This document shows positions 1 to 7,429 of a stretch of DNA of 10,149 nt, one piece after another. The notes under the pieces are model-generated. The model was not told where the DNA came from and did no database searches. It saw only the letters and a program-made list of their open reading frames with translations. The stretch comes from Deltaproteobacteria bacterium (GTDB taxonomy: Bacteria > Desulfobacterota > Desulfobulbia > Desulfobulbales > VMSU01). The position numbers were made by a program, and so were the translations under genes. Every line of letters begins with the position of its first letter. Position 1 is the stretch's first letter. The stretch spans positions 1 to 10,149 of the forward strand of contig JAJYJA010000081.1 in NCBI GenBank assembly GCA_021789795.1, read 5' to 3'.

Positions 1-267
1 CCATCGCTGGTGCCCGTCTCTTCCGGACGGAGGAGGATGAGGTTCATGAGGTTCAAGGGATTTAAGGATAAGGGGCAGGTTCAGGCAAAACCAGCAAAAT
101 CACGAACGCAAACAAGTGGTTAAGGGCTTCGGTTAGCGAAGGGCGCAAGGGCGTCAGGCCGCACCGGTTAAACCCTGCCCGCAACATCTAAGAAATCAAA
201 ACTAAAAAAATAGCGGCCCCGCCTTGAGACTAAACCCCGTTGTCTCCACCTTAACGTCCCTTGCACC
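1..267. other. Non-coding leader upstream of waaA, possibly with the tail of an upstream gene
   Basis: No recognisable gene lies here. One forward frame is open from base 1 to a TAA at 121-123, and two others stop at 38-40 and about 60, so the 3' end of an upstream gene may enter the window, but no frame gives a peptide I recognise. The stretch has a tandem 9-bp repeat (ATGAGGTTC at 37-45 and 46-54), a small hairpin at 127-141 (CTTCG/CGAAG) and another at 226-246 (GAGAC/GTCTC) about 20 bases before the waaA start. I see no convincing sigma-70 or sigma-54 promoter, so waaA may be read from upstream of the window. Confidence 0.5.
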
Positions 268-276
268 TTGAACCTC
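48..276. repeat. 11-bp perfect inverted repeat bracketing the waaA leader
   Basis: GAGGTTCAAGG at 48-58 is matched by its exact reverse complement CCTTGAACCTC at 266-276. The right arm contains the TTG proposed as the waaA start codon. The arms are about 207 bp apart, so a simple hairpin is less likely than a dispersed short repeat or a relic of a mobile element. The arms are seen directly; any function is unknown. Confidence 0.4.
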
Positions 277-1542
277 GTCTATAACATACTTCAACTCCTG
301 GCGCTGTTGATTCTAGGGCCGATGCTGGCGCTTTGGGCCGTGATCGTTCCCAAGTACCGGGGGCGGGTGCTTAGGCGGCTGGGCTGGGGGCTGTCCGGGT
401 TGGCCCAGGGGTTGCCGACGGGCCCCACCAGGGTTTGGGTGCACGCCCTGTCGGTGGGCGAGGCGGCCTCGGCCCGGCCCCTCTTGCGGGCCCTGCGCCG
501 CGAGCTGCCGGAGCTGACCATCATCCTCTCCACCGCCACCAAGGGCGGCGAGGAGTACGCCCGCCGGGAGTTGGCGGACGATTTCGACTGCCTGCTCGCC
601 TCCCCCCTGGATATCCACTGGGTGGTGGCCCGGTTCGTGGCCCGCTTGCGGCCCGACCTCTTCGTGCTGGTGGAGACCGACTTCTGGCCCAACCTCCTGG
701 CCACCCTGGCGCGGCGCGGCGTCCCGGCCCTTTTGGTCAACGGCCGGATCACCGAACAGTCATTATCCTGGTACGGACGGTTCCGTTTTCTGTTCGCCCC
801 CCTGTTCAACGGCTTTGCCAAGATAACCATGCAGATGGCCGCCGACGCCCGGCGGCTGGTGGAGCTGGGGGTGGACGAGGGACGAATCGCGGTCGTCGGC
901 AACCTGAAGTACGACCTGGCCCCGCCGACCGCCAGCGTGCTCGATCCTGCGGACTTGGGACTTCGGGGCCGGCCCCTGCTGGTGGCGGGCAGCACCCATC
1001 CCGGCGAGGAGACACCTCTGCTGGCCGCCTTTACGGCCCTCACCCGGCGCTGGCCGCACCTGGCCCTGGTGCTCGCCCCCCGGGAGGTGGCCCGGGGCCG
1101 GGAGATCGCGGCCCTGGCCCAGGGGCATGGGCTTAACGCCGCCCGGCGCACCGAGGGCGGCGCCGTCAACTGCCAGGTGCTGGTGCTAGACACCATCGGC
1201 GAGCTGGCCTCGCTCTATCGCCTGGCCGATCTGGCGGTGGTCGGCGGCAGCCTGGTGCCAGCGGGCGGCCACAACCCTCTGGAACCGGCCATCTTCGGCA
1301 AACCAGTGCTCTTCGGGCCCGACATGCGCGATTTTGCCGAAATCGCGGCCGAGATGCTCGCCGCCGGCGCCGCCCGCCTGACCACCCCCGAGACCCTGAC
1401 CGAATCCCTGGCCGCCCTGCTGGCGGACGAGGGGCAACGGCGGGACATGGGCGAACGGGGCCGCCGGCTGGTGCTGGCCCACCAGGGGGCGGCGGCCCGG
1501 CATCTGGCCCTGATCCGGGAGGTCTTGCGCCATGGACGATAG
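268..1542 (+). CDS. waaA: 3-deoxy-D-manno-octulosonic acid (Kdo) transferase
   Basis: The enzyme transfers Kdo from CMP-Kdo to the lipid A precursor at the inner face of the cytoplasmic membrane. The product is 424 aa, the usual family length. A hydrophobic N-terminal anchor (residues about 3-27) precedes the N-terminal glycosyltransferase domain, with WVHALSVGEAASARP at 57-71; Glu65 corresponds to the family's catalytic glutamate. VETDFWPNLL (135-144), NGRITEQS (158-165) and GNLKYDL (211-217) follow. The C-terminal GT-B domain shows AGSTHPGEE (240-248), DTIGEL (308-313) and the signature GGSLVPAGGHNPLEPA (326-341). The start is TTG with no Shine-Dalgarno sequence; I keep it because it preserves the membrane anchor and because the frame holds no ATG or GTG between a stop at 211-213 and this codon. 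The first ATG is residue 19, inside the anchor. The gene overlaps lpxK by 11 bp. Whether the enzyme is mono- or multifunctional cannot be read from sequence. Confidence 0.95.
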   Translation: MNLVYNILQLLALLILGPMLALWAVIVPKYRGRVLRRLGWGLSGLAQGLPTGPTRVWVHALSVGEAASARPLLRALRRELPELTIILSTATKGGEEYARRELADDFDCLLASPLDIHWVVARFVARLRPDLFVLVETDFWPNLLATLARRGVPALLVNGRITEQSLSWYGRFRFLFAPLFNGFAKITMQMAADARRLVELGVDEGRIAVVGNLKYDLAPPTASVLDPADLGLRGRPLLVAGSTHPGEETPLLAAFTALTRRWPHLALVLAPREVARGREIAALAQGHGLNAARRTEGGAVNCQVLVLDTIGELASLYRLADLAVVGGSLVPAGGHNPLEPAIFGKPVLFGPDMRDFAEIAAEMLAAGAARLTTPETLTESLAALLADEGQRRDMGERGRRLVLAHQGAAARHLALIREVLRHGR

Positions 1543-2605
1543 TCTGCTTCGCATCCTGTTCCGGGCGGGACGGCCCCTCTCGCCCCTCTACGGGCTGGCC
1601 ATGCGTGGGCGGGCCGCCCTGTACCGGAAGGGGATACTCGCCGTGACCAGGCTGCCCCTGCCGGTGGTGAGCGTCGGCAACCTGAGCCTGGGCGGCACCG
1701 GCAAGACGCCCCTGGTGCTGCACCTGGCCCGGCTGCTTCAAGACGCCGGACTTAGGCCGGCGGTGCTTAGCCGCGGCTATGGCGGCCAAAGCGGGCAGGA
1801 GGTGAACCTGGTCTCCGACGGGGCCAGCCTCCTCCTCTCGCCCGCCCAGGCCGGGGACGAGCCGGCGATGCTGGCCCGCGCCCTGCCAGGGGTGCCGGTG
1901 ATCACCGCCCGCCGGCGGGTGGCGGGCGGACGGTTCATCATCGCCCGCGGTCTTGCCGGATCGATCATCTTGGACGACGGTTTTCAGCACCTGGCCCTGG
2001 CCCGGGACTTAGACCTCGTACTGTTCAGCGCCCAAGGCGAGACGCTTACCGAGCGGGTCTTCCCCGGCGGCAGGCTGCGCGAGCCCTGGCCGGCCATCGC
2101 CCGCGCCCACGCCTTGGTCATCACCGGGGCCAGCGAGCCGACCGGAACCCTGGTGGCCAGCATCAAAGACCAGCTCCAGGGATTTAACCCCGCGGCGCCG
2201 ATCTTCACCGCCCGCTACCAGGCCCTGGGAATCTACGGGCGGGACGGCCTCCAGGTGCCGGTGGCGAAAATGGCCGGGGTCCCGCTTCTCGCCTGCTGCG
2301 GCATCGCCAATCCCGACTCCTTCCGGTCGCTGCTTACCGACCACCTCACCATCCTGGGCGAGCGGCGATTCTCCGACCATCACCCCTTCCGCCAGGCGGA
2401 TCTCACCACCCTGGCGGCCCAAGCCCTGGCCCTGGGCTGCCAGGGGATCATCACCACCGAAAAGGACTTCGTCAAGCTCCGCGACTTACACCCACCCGCC
2501 GGGATGCCCGTCTGGGCGCTGAGCGCCCGGTTGCTGGTGGAGGAGGGCCTGGAGCGGCTGGTCCTCGCCCGGCTAGGGGGAAGCCCCCGGAAGACATCCG
2601 GCTGA
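1532..2605 (+). CDS. lpxK: Tetraacyldisaccharide 4'-kinase
   Basis: LpxK uses ATP to phosphorylate the 4' position of tetraacyldisaccharide-1-phosphate, giving lipid IVA, the substrate of WaaA. It is a membrane-associated P-loop kinase. The 357-aa product has the family's N-terminal block, then NLSLGGTGKTPLVLH (50-64) with the Walker A at about 54-59, SRGYGG (80-85), GDEPAML (108-114), the catalytic-region motif LDDGFQH (147-153) and VFPGGRLREP (176-185). The C-terminal part has ACCGIANPDSF, FSDHHPF and TTEKDFVKL, all typical of LpxK. The ATG is preceded by GGGAGG at 1517-1522, nine bases upstream. The start lies inside the end of waaA, so translation is probably coupled. The stop codon lies inside a probable terminator. 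Confidence 0.96.
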   Translation: MDDSLLRILFRAGRPLSPLYGLAMRGRAALYRKGILAVTRLPLPVVSVGNLSLGGTGKTPLVLHLARLLQDAGLRPAVLSRGYGGQSGQEVNLVSDGASLLLSPAQAGDEPAMLARALPGVPVITARRRVAGGRFIIARGLAGSIILDDGFQHLALARDLDLVLFSAQGETLTERVFPGGRLREPWPAIARAHALVITGASEPTGTLVASIKDQLQGFNPAAPIFTARYQALGIYGRDGLQVPVAKMAGVPLLACCGIANPDSFRSLLTDHLTILGERRFSDHHPFRQADLTTLAAQALALGCQGIITTEKDFVKLRDLHPPAGMPVWALSARLLVEEGLERLVLARLGGSPRKTSG

Positions 2606-2617
2606 CCGTGTCTTTTT
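2593..2617 (+). terminator. Probable intrinsic terminator at the end of waaA-lpxK
   Basis: GACA (2593-2596) and CGG (2599-2601) pair with CCG (2606-2608) and TGTC (2609-2612) around a CTGA loop. A two-base bulge lies on the left arm and five T residues follow directly (2613-2617). The hairpin includes the lpxK stop codon. Just upstream are two further strong hairpins (GGGGG/CCCCC and CCGGA/TCCGG), so RNA here is heavily structured. It would separate waaA-lpxK from lpxC, which has its own promoter. Confidence 0.55.
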
Positions 2618-2745
2618 AGCCACAGCGATGGGGCGGCGGCCACCCTTGAGCCTCGCCGACCGCCGGTGGGCAGCAAAAAATTATCTGACCGTAATCACGA
2701 CCCTTAAAACGGATACCCAGATGTAATTCCGCCGCATCCTGCTAT

Positions 2746-2762
2746 CTGGCACGACTATTGCT
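2746..2762 (+). promoter_or_regulatory. Sigma-54 (RpoN) -24/-12 promoter upstream of lpxC
   Basis: The sequence reads C-TGGCACG-ACTA-TTGC-T. The -24 element TGGCACG is at 2747-2753 and the -12 element TTGC at 2758-2761, with ten bases between the invariant GG and GC. It matches the published consensus YTGGCACGRNNNTTGCW at every defined base. The predicted transcription start is near 2773, giving a leader of about 110 nt before the lpxC ATG. Such promoters need an AAA+ enhancer-binding activator; none is encoded in this window and I could not identify its binding site. Confidence 0.75.
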
Positions 2763-2783
2763 TACTACTGAAACGACTCAAAG

Positions 2784-2823
2784 CTAACCGTTAGTCAAAA
2801 GCCAGCTACGGACGATAATTATC
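2784..2823. promoter_or_regulatory. Two short palindromes in the lpxC leader, possible operators
   Basis: CTAAC-C-GTTAG at 2784-2794 and the perfect 10-bp palindrome GATAATTATC at 2814-2823 lie between the predicted sigma-54 start site and the lpxC ATG. They are AT-rich compared with the surrounding genes. The second loosely resembles half of a Fur-type site but does not match the full 19-bp consensus. An operator role is inference from position and symmetry only. Confidence 0.25.
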
Positions 2824-2883
2824 AATGATTACAAGCCAACAAGTCGGATTAAACCACTTGCTGGCCGGAGCCGATAGATAGGA

Positions 2884-3849
2884 ATGGAAGAATTTCAGCA
2901 CACCCTTAAACGTCCGGTTTCCTTTCAGGGGGTTGGTCTGCACAACGGCCGTCCCGTCAAGGTTACCGTCTCGCCGGCCAAGGTCAACCACGGTATCCGC
3001 TTCCGTCGGCAGGGGGCGGACGAATCCCTGCCCGCCCTGATGGATCGGGTGGTCGATACCAGCCTGGCCACCACCCTCGCCGAGCGGGGCATGGTGGTCT
3101 CCACCACCGAGCATCTGCTGGCCGCCCTGGCGGGTCTGGGAATCGACAACGCCGTGGTCGAGATCGACGGCCCCGAGGTGCCGATCATGGACGGCAGCGC
3201 CGGCCCCTTTGTCCAGCACCTCCGGCGGGCAAGGAGCGTCCGGCAGAAGGCCTGCCGCCGGGTGCTCAGGATCACCCGGCCCATCCACTGCCAGGACGGC
3301 GCCCGCGCCATCAGCGTCACCCCGCACCCGGGCCTGCGGCTGACCTGCCACATCGACTTCGACCACGCCACGATCAAGGGCCAGTCGTACAGCCTGGAGG
3401 TGACGCCCAAATCCTTCAGCGAGGAGGTGGCCGCGGCCCGCACCTTCGGATTCATCGAGCAGGTGGAGGCCTTGCAGGCCAACGGCTACGCCCTGGGCGG
3501 CTCCCTGGAGAACGCGGTGGTCATCGGCCCCCAGGGGGTGATGAACCAAGACGGACTGCGCTTCGGAGACGAACTGGCCCGGCACAAGGTGCTCGACCTG
3601 CTGGGCGACCTGGCGCTGCTGGGTTGCCGGTTGCAGGGACACGTCGAGGCCACCCGCTCCGGCCACGGCCAGCACCTGGCCCTGATGCGGGCCATCGCCG
3701 CCCACCCCGAGTGCTGGACGGTGGAGTTCGGACGCTGTCCGGAGAGTGGCATCCTGGAGACGATGGCCAACACCATGCACGCCGCGACCTTGCTGCCCTT
3801 CCTCTCCCCCGCCGCCGTCTTCGGCGAGCCCTGCCCCGTCCCGGCCTGA
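2884..3849 (+). CDS. lpxC: UDP-3-O-acyl-N-acetylglucosamine deacetylase
   Basis: LpxC is the zinc-dependent cytoplasmic deacetylase that carries out the committed step of lipid A synthesis. The product is 321 aa, slightly longer than the E. coli protein (305 aa). The family opening HTLKRPVSFQGVGLHNG (6-22) is followed by TTEHLLAALAGLGIDN (74-89), with His77 as zinc ligand and Glu76 as catalytic base. PIMDGSAGPF (100-109), ARTFGF (185-190) and GGSLENAVV (205-213) follow. LRFGDELARHKVLDLLGDL (225-243) holds the other zinc ligands His234 and Asp238, and SGHGQHLAL (259-267) holds His261. All catalytic residues are present. ATG 2884 is the first start after an in-frame TAG at 2875-2877. AGGA abuts the ATG and GGAG lies 13 bases upstream, so the ribosome site is weak. 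The gene is apparently transcribed from the sigma-54 promoter at 2746-2762 and converges with malQ. Confidence 0.97.
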   Translation: MEEFQHTLKRPVSFQGVGLHNGRPVKVTVSPAKVNHGIRFRRQGADESLPALMDRVVDTSLATTLAERGMVVSTTEHLLAALAGLGIDNAVVEIDGPEVPIMDGSAGPFVQHLRRARSVRQKACRRVLRITRPIHCQDGARAISVTPHPGLRLTCHIDFDHATIKGQSYSLEVTPKSFSEEVAAARTFGFIEQVEALQANGYALGGSLENAVVIGPQGVMNQDGLRFGDELARHKVLDLLGDLALLGCRLQGHVEATRSGHGQHLALMRAIAAHPECWTVEFGRCPESGILETMANTMHAATLLPFLSPAAVFGEPCPVPA

Positions 3850-3878
3850 GCCGGGCTCGGGCCTCTCCCCTCCTTCAC

Positions 3879-3895
3879 ACGCCGCCGGCGGGCGT
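3879..3895. terminator. GC hairpin between convergent lpxC and malQ
   Basis: ACGCC-GCC pairs with GGC-G-GGCGT, with one bulged G, in the 59-bp gap between the lpxC stop and the malQ stop. There is no T-run on either strand, so it is not a classical intrinsic terminator. By position it could slow or stop transcription from both sides. Confidence 0.3.
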
Positions 3896-3908
3896 CAACT
3901 CCCCCGGT

Positions 3909-5453
3909 TCAGCGGCCCCGGCCGTAAAACTCCGTCTCCTCGCGCAGCCGCTGGGCCAGTTCGCCGGTGAGGAAACGCTCGGCGCAACGCCATCCCCAGT
4001 TGCCGGTCACGGTGCCGGGCCGGTTCATCCGGCAATCGGCGCCAAAACCCAGGAGGTCCTGCATGGGGATAATCGCCGTCCGGGCGGTGGAGGACAGGGC
4101 CAGGCGGATCAGGTCCCAGTGTGCCTCGCGGGCCTCGCTGTGGGCGTAGCGGCGCAGACGCCGCCGGGCCTCTTCGCCGGCTTCCTCCAGATACCAGCCC
4201 AGGGTGGTGTTGTTGTCGTGGGTACCGGTGAAGACCACCCAGTTATCGTGGCCAAAGTTGTGCGGCAGGTAGAGGTTGGCGGCGTCCGAGTCAAAGGCGA
4301 ACTGGAGGATCTTCATCCCCGGGAAGCCCAACTCCTCCCGCAGACGGACGACCTCGGGGGTGATGACCCCTAAGTCCTCGGCGATGATCGCCAAATCGCC
4401 GATCGCCTCCCGCATGGCGGCGAAGAACCTCCGGCCCGGGCCCCTGACCCAGCGCCCGTTGACCGCCGTCGCCTCCCGGGCCGGAACCCGCCAATAAGCG
4501 GCAAACCCCCGGAAGTGATCGATCCGCGCCACATCCACCAGCCGCCCGAGCTGCCTAAAACGCCGCCGCCACCAGGCGTACAAGCCGCCGCCCTCGCCCT
4601 CCGACCAGCGATAGAGGGGGTTCCCCCAACGCTGGCCGGTCTTGCTGAAGTAGTCCGGCGGCACCCCGGCCACATGGGTCGGGCGCAAGGAGCGGGGATC
4701 GAGCTGGAAGATTGTCTGATGGGCCCAGACATCGACGCTGTCCAAACTGACGTAGATCGGCAAATCGCCGATCAGCCCTACCCCTTGCCGACGGGCATGG
4801 TCGCGCAGCCGCCGCCACTGACGGAAAAAGAGAAACTGCTCAAACTGATAGTAGGCGATCCGCTCCCCAAGACTCGCCTCCGCCTCGGCCAGGGCCGCCT
4901 CTTGCCGCCGGGCCAGGGCCGGGGGCCACTCCCACCAGGGGGCGCCATGAAACTGTTCGCGGATGGCCGCAAACAGGGCGTAATCCCGCAGCCAGTCGGC
5001 CTCCGCGGCCCCAAAGGAGATAAACTCATCCCGCAGCCGAGACTGGCCGGGCAGTCGCTCCCAGGCCCGCCGGAGCAGGGCCGATTTGGCGGCCCGCACC
5101 GCCGGGAAATGCACCTGATATTCCGAAAAATCCGGCTTGCCAGCCAGTTCCGCCCTGTTCAGCAAGCCATCCGCCAGCATCAGGTCGAGACTGATCAACA
5201 GGGGATTGCCGGCCAGGGCGGCGGGGCTCATATAGGGCGAGCCGCCGGCGGCCATGTCCACCGGCCCCACCGGCAAAAACTGCCAGTACCTCTGCCCTGC
5301 CGCCGCCAGGAAATCGACAAAGGCCGTCGCCGCCGGGCCGAGATCCCCCACCCCATACCCACCCGGCAGCGAGGTCAGGTGTAGCAGCACCCCGCTTCCC
5401 CGTTCGCTTAAACCATTTTTTTTTACCGTTTTCACTTTGCGCCCCGCGCCCAT
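3909..5453 (-). CDS. malQ: 4-alpha-glucanotransferase (amylomaltase, GH77)
   Basis: The enzyme transfers alpha-1,4-glucan segments between maltodextrins in the cytoplasm, in glycogen or maltodextrin metabolism. The 514-aa product matches the short, Thermus-type amylomaltases (about 500 aa) rather than the roughly 690-aa E. coli form. Visible motifs are GVLLHLTSLPGGYGVGDLGP (21-40), AGQRYWQFLPVGP (52-64), GSPYMSPAALAGNPLL (71-86), the nucleophile region ARIDHFRGF (309-317, Asp312), the acid/base region IIAEDLGVITPEV (356-368, Glu359) and FTGTHDNNTTLGWY (408-421, Asp413). The frame stays open upstream to 5591, but those 46 codons lie mostly within a palindromic repeat and are not MalQ-like, so I choose ATG 5453. 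GTG at codon 7 is an alternative; neither has a strong ribosome site. A run of nine A residues (5416-5424) sits in codons 10-13. Transcription probably starts near 5648 and crosses repeat copy 1. Confidence 0.93.
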   Translation of the reverse strand: MGAGRKVKTVKKNGLSERGSGVLLHLTSLPGGYGVGDLGPAATAFVDFLAAAGQRYWQFLPVGPVDMAAGGSPYMSPAALAGNPLLISLDLMLADGLLNRAELAGKPDFSEYQVHFPAVRAAKSALLRRAWERLPGQSRLRDEFISFGAAEADWLRDYALFAAIREQFHGAPWWEWPPALARRQEAALAEAEASLGERIAYYQFEQFLFFRQWRRLRDHARRQGVGLIGDLPIYVSLDSVDVWAHQTIFQLDPRSLRPTHVAGVPPDYFSKTGQRWGNPLYRWSEGEGGGLYAWWRRRFRQLGRLVDVARIDHFRGFAAYWRVPAREATAVNGRWVRGPGRRFFAAMREAIGDLAIIAEDLGVITPEVVRLREELGFPGMKILQFAFDSDAANLYLPHNFGHDNWVVFTGTHDNNTTLGWYLEEAGEEARRRLRRYAHSEAREAHWDLIRLALSSTARTAIIPMQDLLGFGADCRMNRPGTVTGNWGWRCAERFLTGELAQRLREETEFYGRGR

Positions 5454-5465
5454 TCGTCTTAAAGT

Positions 5466-5475
5466 AATAAAAATT
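5466..5475. repeat. Left target-site duplication of repeat copy 1
   Basis: AATAAAAATT here is identical to 5627-5636 on the other side of the element. With the following GA, shared by chance or by target choice, the match is 12 bp. The site is 13 bp upstream of the chosen malQ start. Confidence 0.7.
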
Positions 5476-5626
5476 GATGATCTCGCAAAAAGGCAGCCGA
5501 TGGCTAAGCAAAAGGGCCGATATACAAGGCGCGGGGTGTTTTTGGCGAGTGAGGCCATACAGATGGTATGCCGAACGAGCCAAACCGCCACGCAACGCAG
5601 TAGATCGGTCTTTTTGCGACGCCATC
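5476..5626. repeat. Palindromic MITE-like repeat, copy 1, in the malQ leader
   Basis: This 151-bp element starts GATGATCTCGCAAAAAGG and ends GTCTTTTTGCGACGCCATC, so its ends are imperfect inverted repeats (GATGNNNTCGCAAAAAG). The inner part (GGCGCGGGG... against ...CCGCCACGC) is also largely self-complementary, so either strand can fold into a long hairpin. The left arm has an internal near-repeat, GCAAAAAGGCAGCCGAT and GCAAAAGGGCCGATAT, missing from the right arm. It is flanked by a perfect direct repeat, AATAAAAATT, at 5466-5475 and 5627-5636 (12 bp if the shared GA is counted), as expected from transposition. It encodes no transposase, so it would be a non-autonomous element. Confidence 0.85.
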
Positions 5627-5636
5627 AATAAAAATT
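5627..5636. repeat. Right target-site duplication of repeat copy 1
   Basis: This is the second copy of AATAAAAATT, directly after the terminal CATC of the element. It matches 5466-5475 at all ten bases. Confidence 0.7.
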
Positions 5637-5654
5637 GAGTTCGCATCCTCCGGC

Positions 5655-5684
5655 AGCATATTCTTCCCGGTCGGCCCCTGTCAA
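5655..5684 (-). promoter_or_regulatory. Sigma-70-type promoter reading towards malQ
   Basis: On the minus strand, a perfect TTGACA (5684-5679) and TATGCT (5660-5655, four of six matches to TATAAT) are separated by 18 bases. The start site would be near 5648. It lies upstream of the repeat copy at 5476-5626, so the malQ transcript would carry that repeat in a 5' leader of about 195 nt. Confidence 0.5.
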
Positions 5685-5728
5685 GTTGGCGATGCCGCCG
5701 TCCCCACGACCTCGGCCCACCCAAAAAT

Positions 5729-5918
5729 GATGCTGGTCTCGCAAAAAGACAGCCGATGGCTAGGCAAAAGGATCAATATACAAGGCGCGGGGTGCGGCTG
5801 GCGGGTGAGCCGCCAGCCAGCCGGCATGGCCTAACGAGCCAAACCGCCCCGCAATTCTGTCCAATACCCGCTGGGGTTGGACGGGGACGCAGCAGACCGG
5901 CCTTTGGGCGACGCCATC
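5729..5918. repeat. Palindromic MITE-like repeat, copy 2, diverged and enlarged
   Basis: This 190-bp element is in the same orientation as copy 1. It shares the left end (GATGCTGGTCTCGCAAAAAG), the block CAATATACAAGGCGCGGGGTG, and the end GGGCGACGCCATC, in which the usual TTTTT has become TTTGG. It has a diverged centre and about 33 extra bases (roughly 5854-5886) containing a hairpin. It is flanked by AAAAAT at 5723-5728 and 5919-5924, a shorter and weaker possible target duplication. The copy ends 19 bp before the -35 box of the sigma factor gene. Confidence 0.8.
5859..5882. other. Hairpin within the extra segment of repeat copy 2
   Basis: GTCCAA (5859-5864) pairs exactly with TTGGAC (5877-5882), and the inner CCC (5867-5869) with GGG (5873-5875). 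No T-run follows. It lies in the segment that copies 1 and 3 lack. Confidence 0.5.
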
Positions 5919-5937
5919 AAAAATAATCATTTTCCTC

Positions 5938-5966
5938 TTGCCATCAGCAGACGACATTTCTATATT
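5938..5966 (+). promoter_or_regulatory. Sigma-70-type promoter of the sigma factor gene
   Basis: TTGCCA (5938-5943) and TATATT (5961-5966) are separated by exactly 17 bases; each has five of six matches to consensus. Transcription would start near 5973. That is only about nine bases before the first ATG (5982), too close for a ribosome site, which supports translation from GTG 6042 with a leader of about 70 nt. Confidence 0.6.
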
Positions 5967-6027
5967 GTTTAATTCGGCTTCATGTCACCCCCAAAACCGC
6001 CACATCCCGCCCACAACATTCACCATC

Positions 6028-6033
6028 GGGAGA
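6028..6033 (+). promoter_or_regulatory. Shine-Dalgarno sequence supporting the GTG start at 6042
   Basis: GGGAGA at 6028-6033 lies at a normal distance before GTG 6042. The upstream ATG at 5982 has no comparable sequence before it. Confidence 0.55.
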
Positions 6034-6041
6034 ATCGCCTC

Positions 6042-7373
<1,332 letters not shown>

Positions 7374-7429
7374 TCCCGATCCTGCCGCTTTCATTTATCC
7401 CCTCAGCCCTTGCCTTTGGCGTCGGCATC

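Noticed and set aside
11..20. TGCCCGTCT at both window ends, suggesting a direct repeat or circular overlap
   Set aside because: Only nine bases match and the flanks differ, which fits chance in a 10-kb GC-rich window.
2814..2833. Fur box upstream of lpxC
   Set aside because: Only the GATAATTATC core fits; the full 19-bp Fur consensus is not met, so it is kept only as an unspecified palindrome.
2806..3780. Minus-strand 324-aa open frame opposite lpxC
   Set aside because: It is an antisense shadow; lpxC has every catalytic motif on the plus strand.
5454..5591. N-terminal extension of malQ (46 codons upstream of ATG 5453)
   Set aside because: It is mostly the translation of the palindromic repeat, also present after comEC, and does not resemble MalQ.
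5026..5724. Minus-strand 232-aa open frame across malQ and repeat copy 1
   Set aside because: It shadows malQ in another frame and continues through the repeat; codon use and content are not protein-like.
5476..5918. CRISPR-like array from repeats 1 and 2
   Set aside because: There are two long palindromic copies of unequal length separated by 102 bp of promoter DNA, not short regularly spaced repeats; no cas genes are present.
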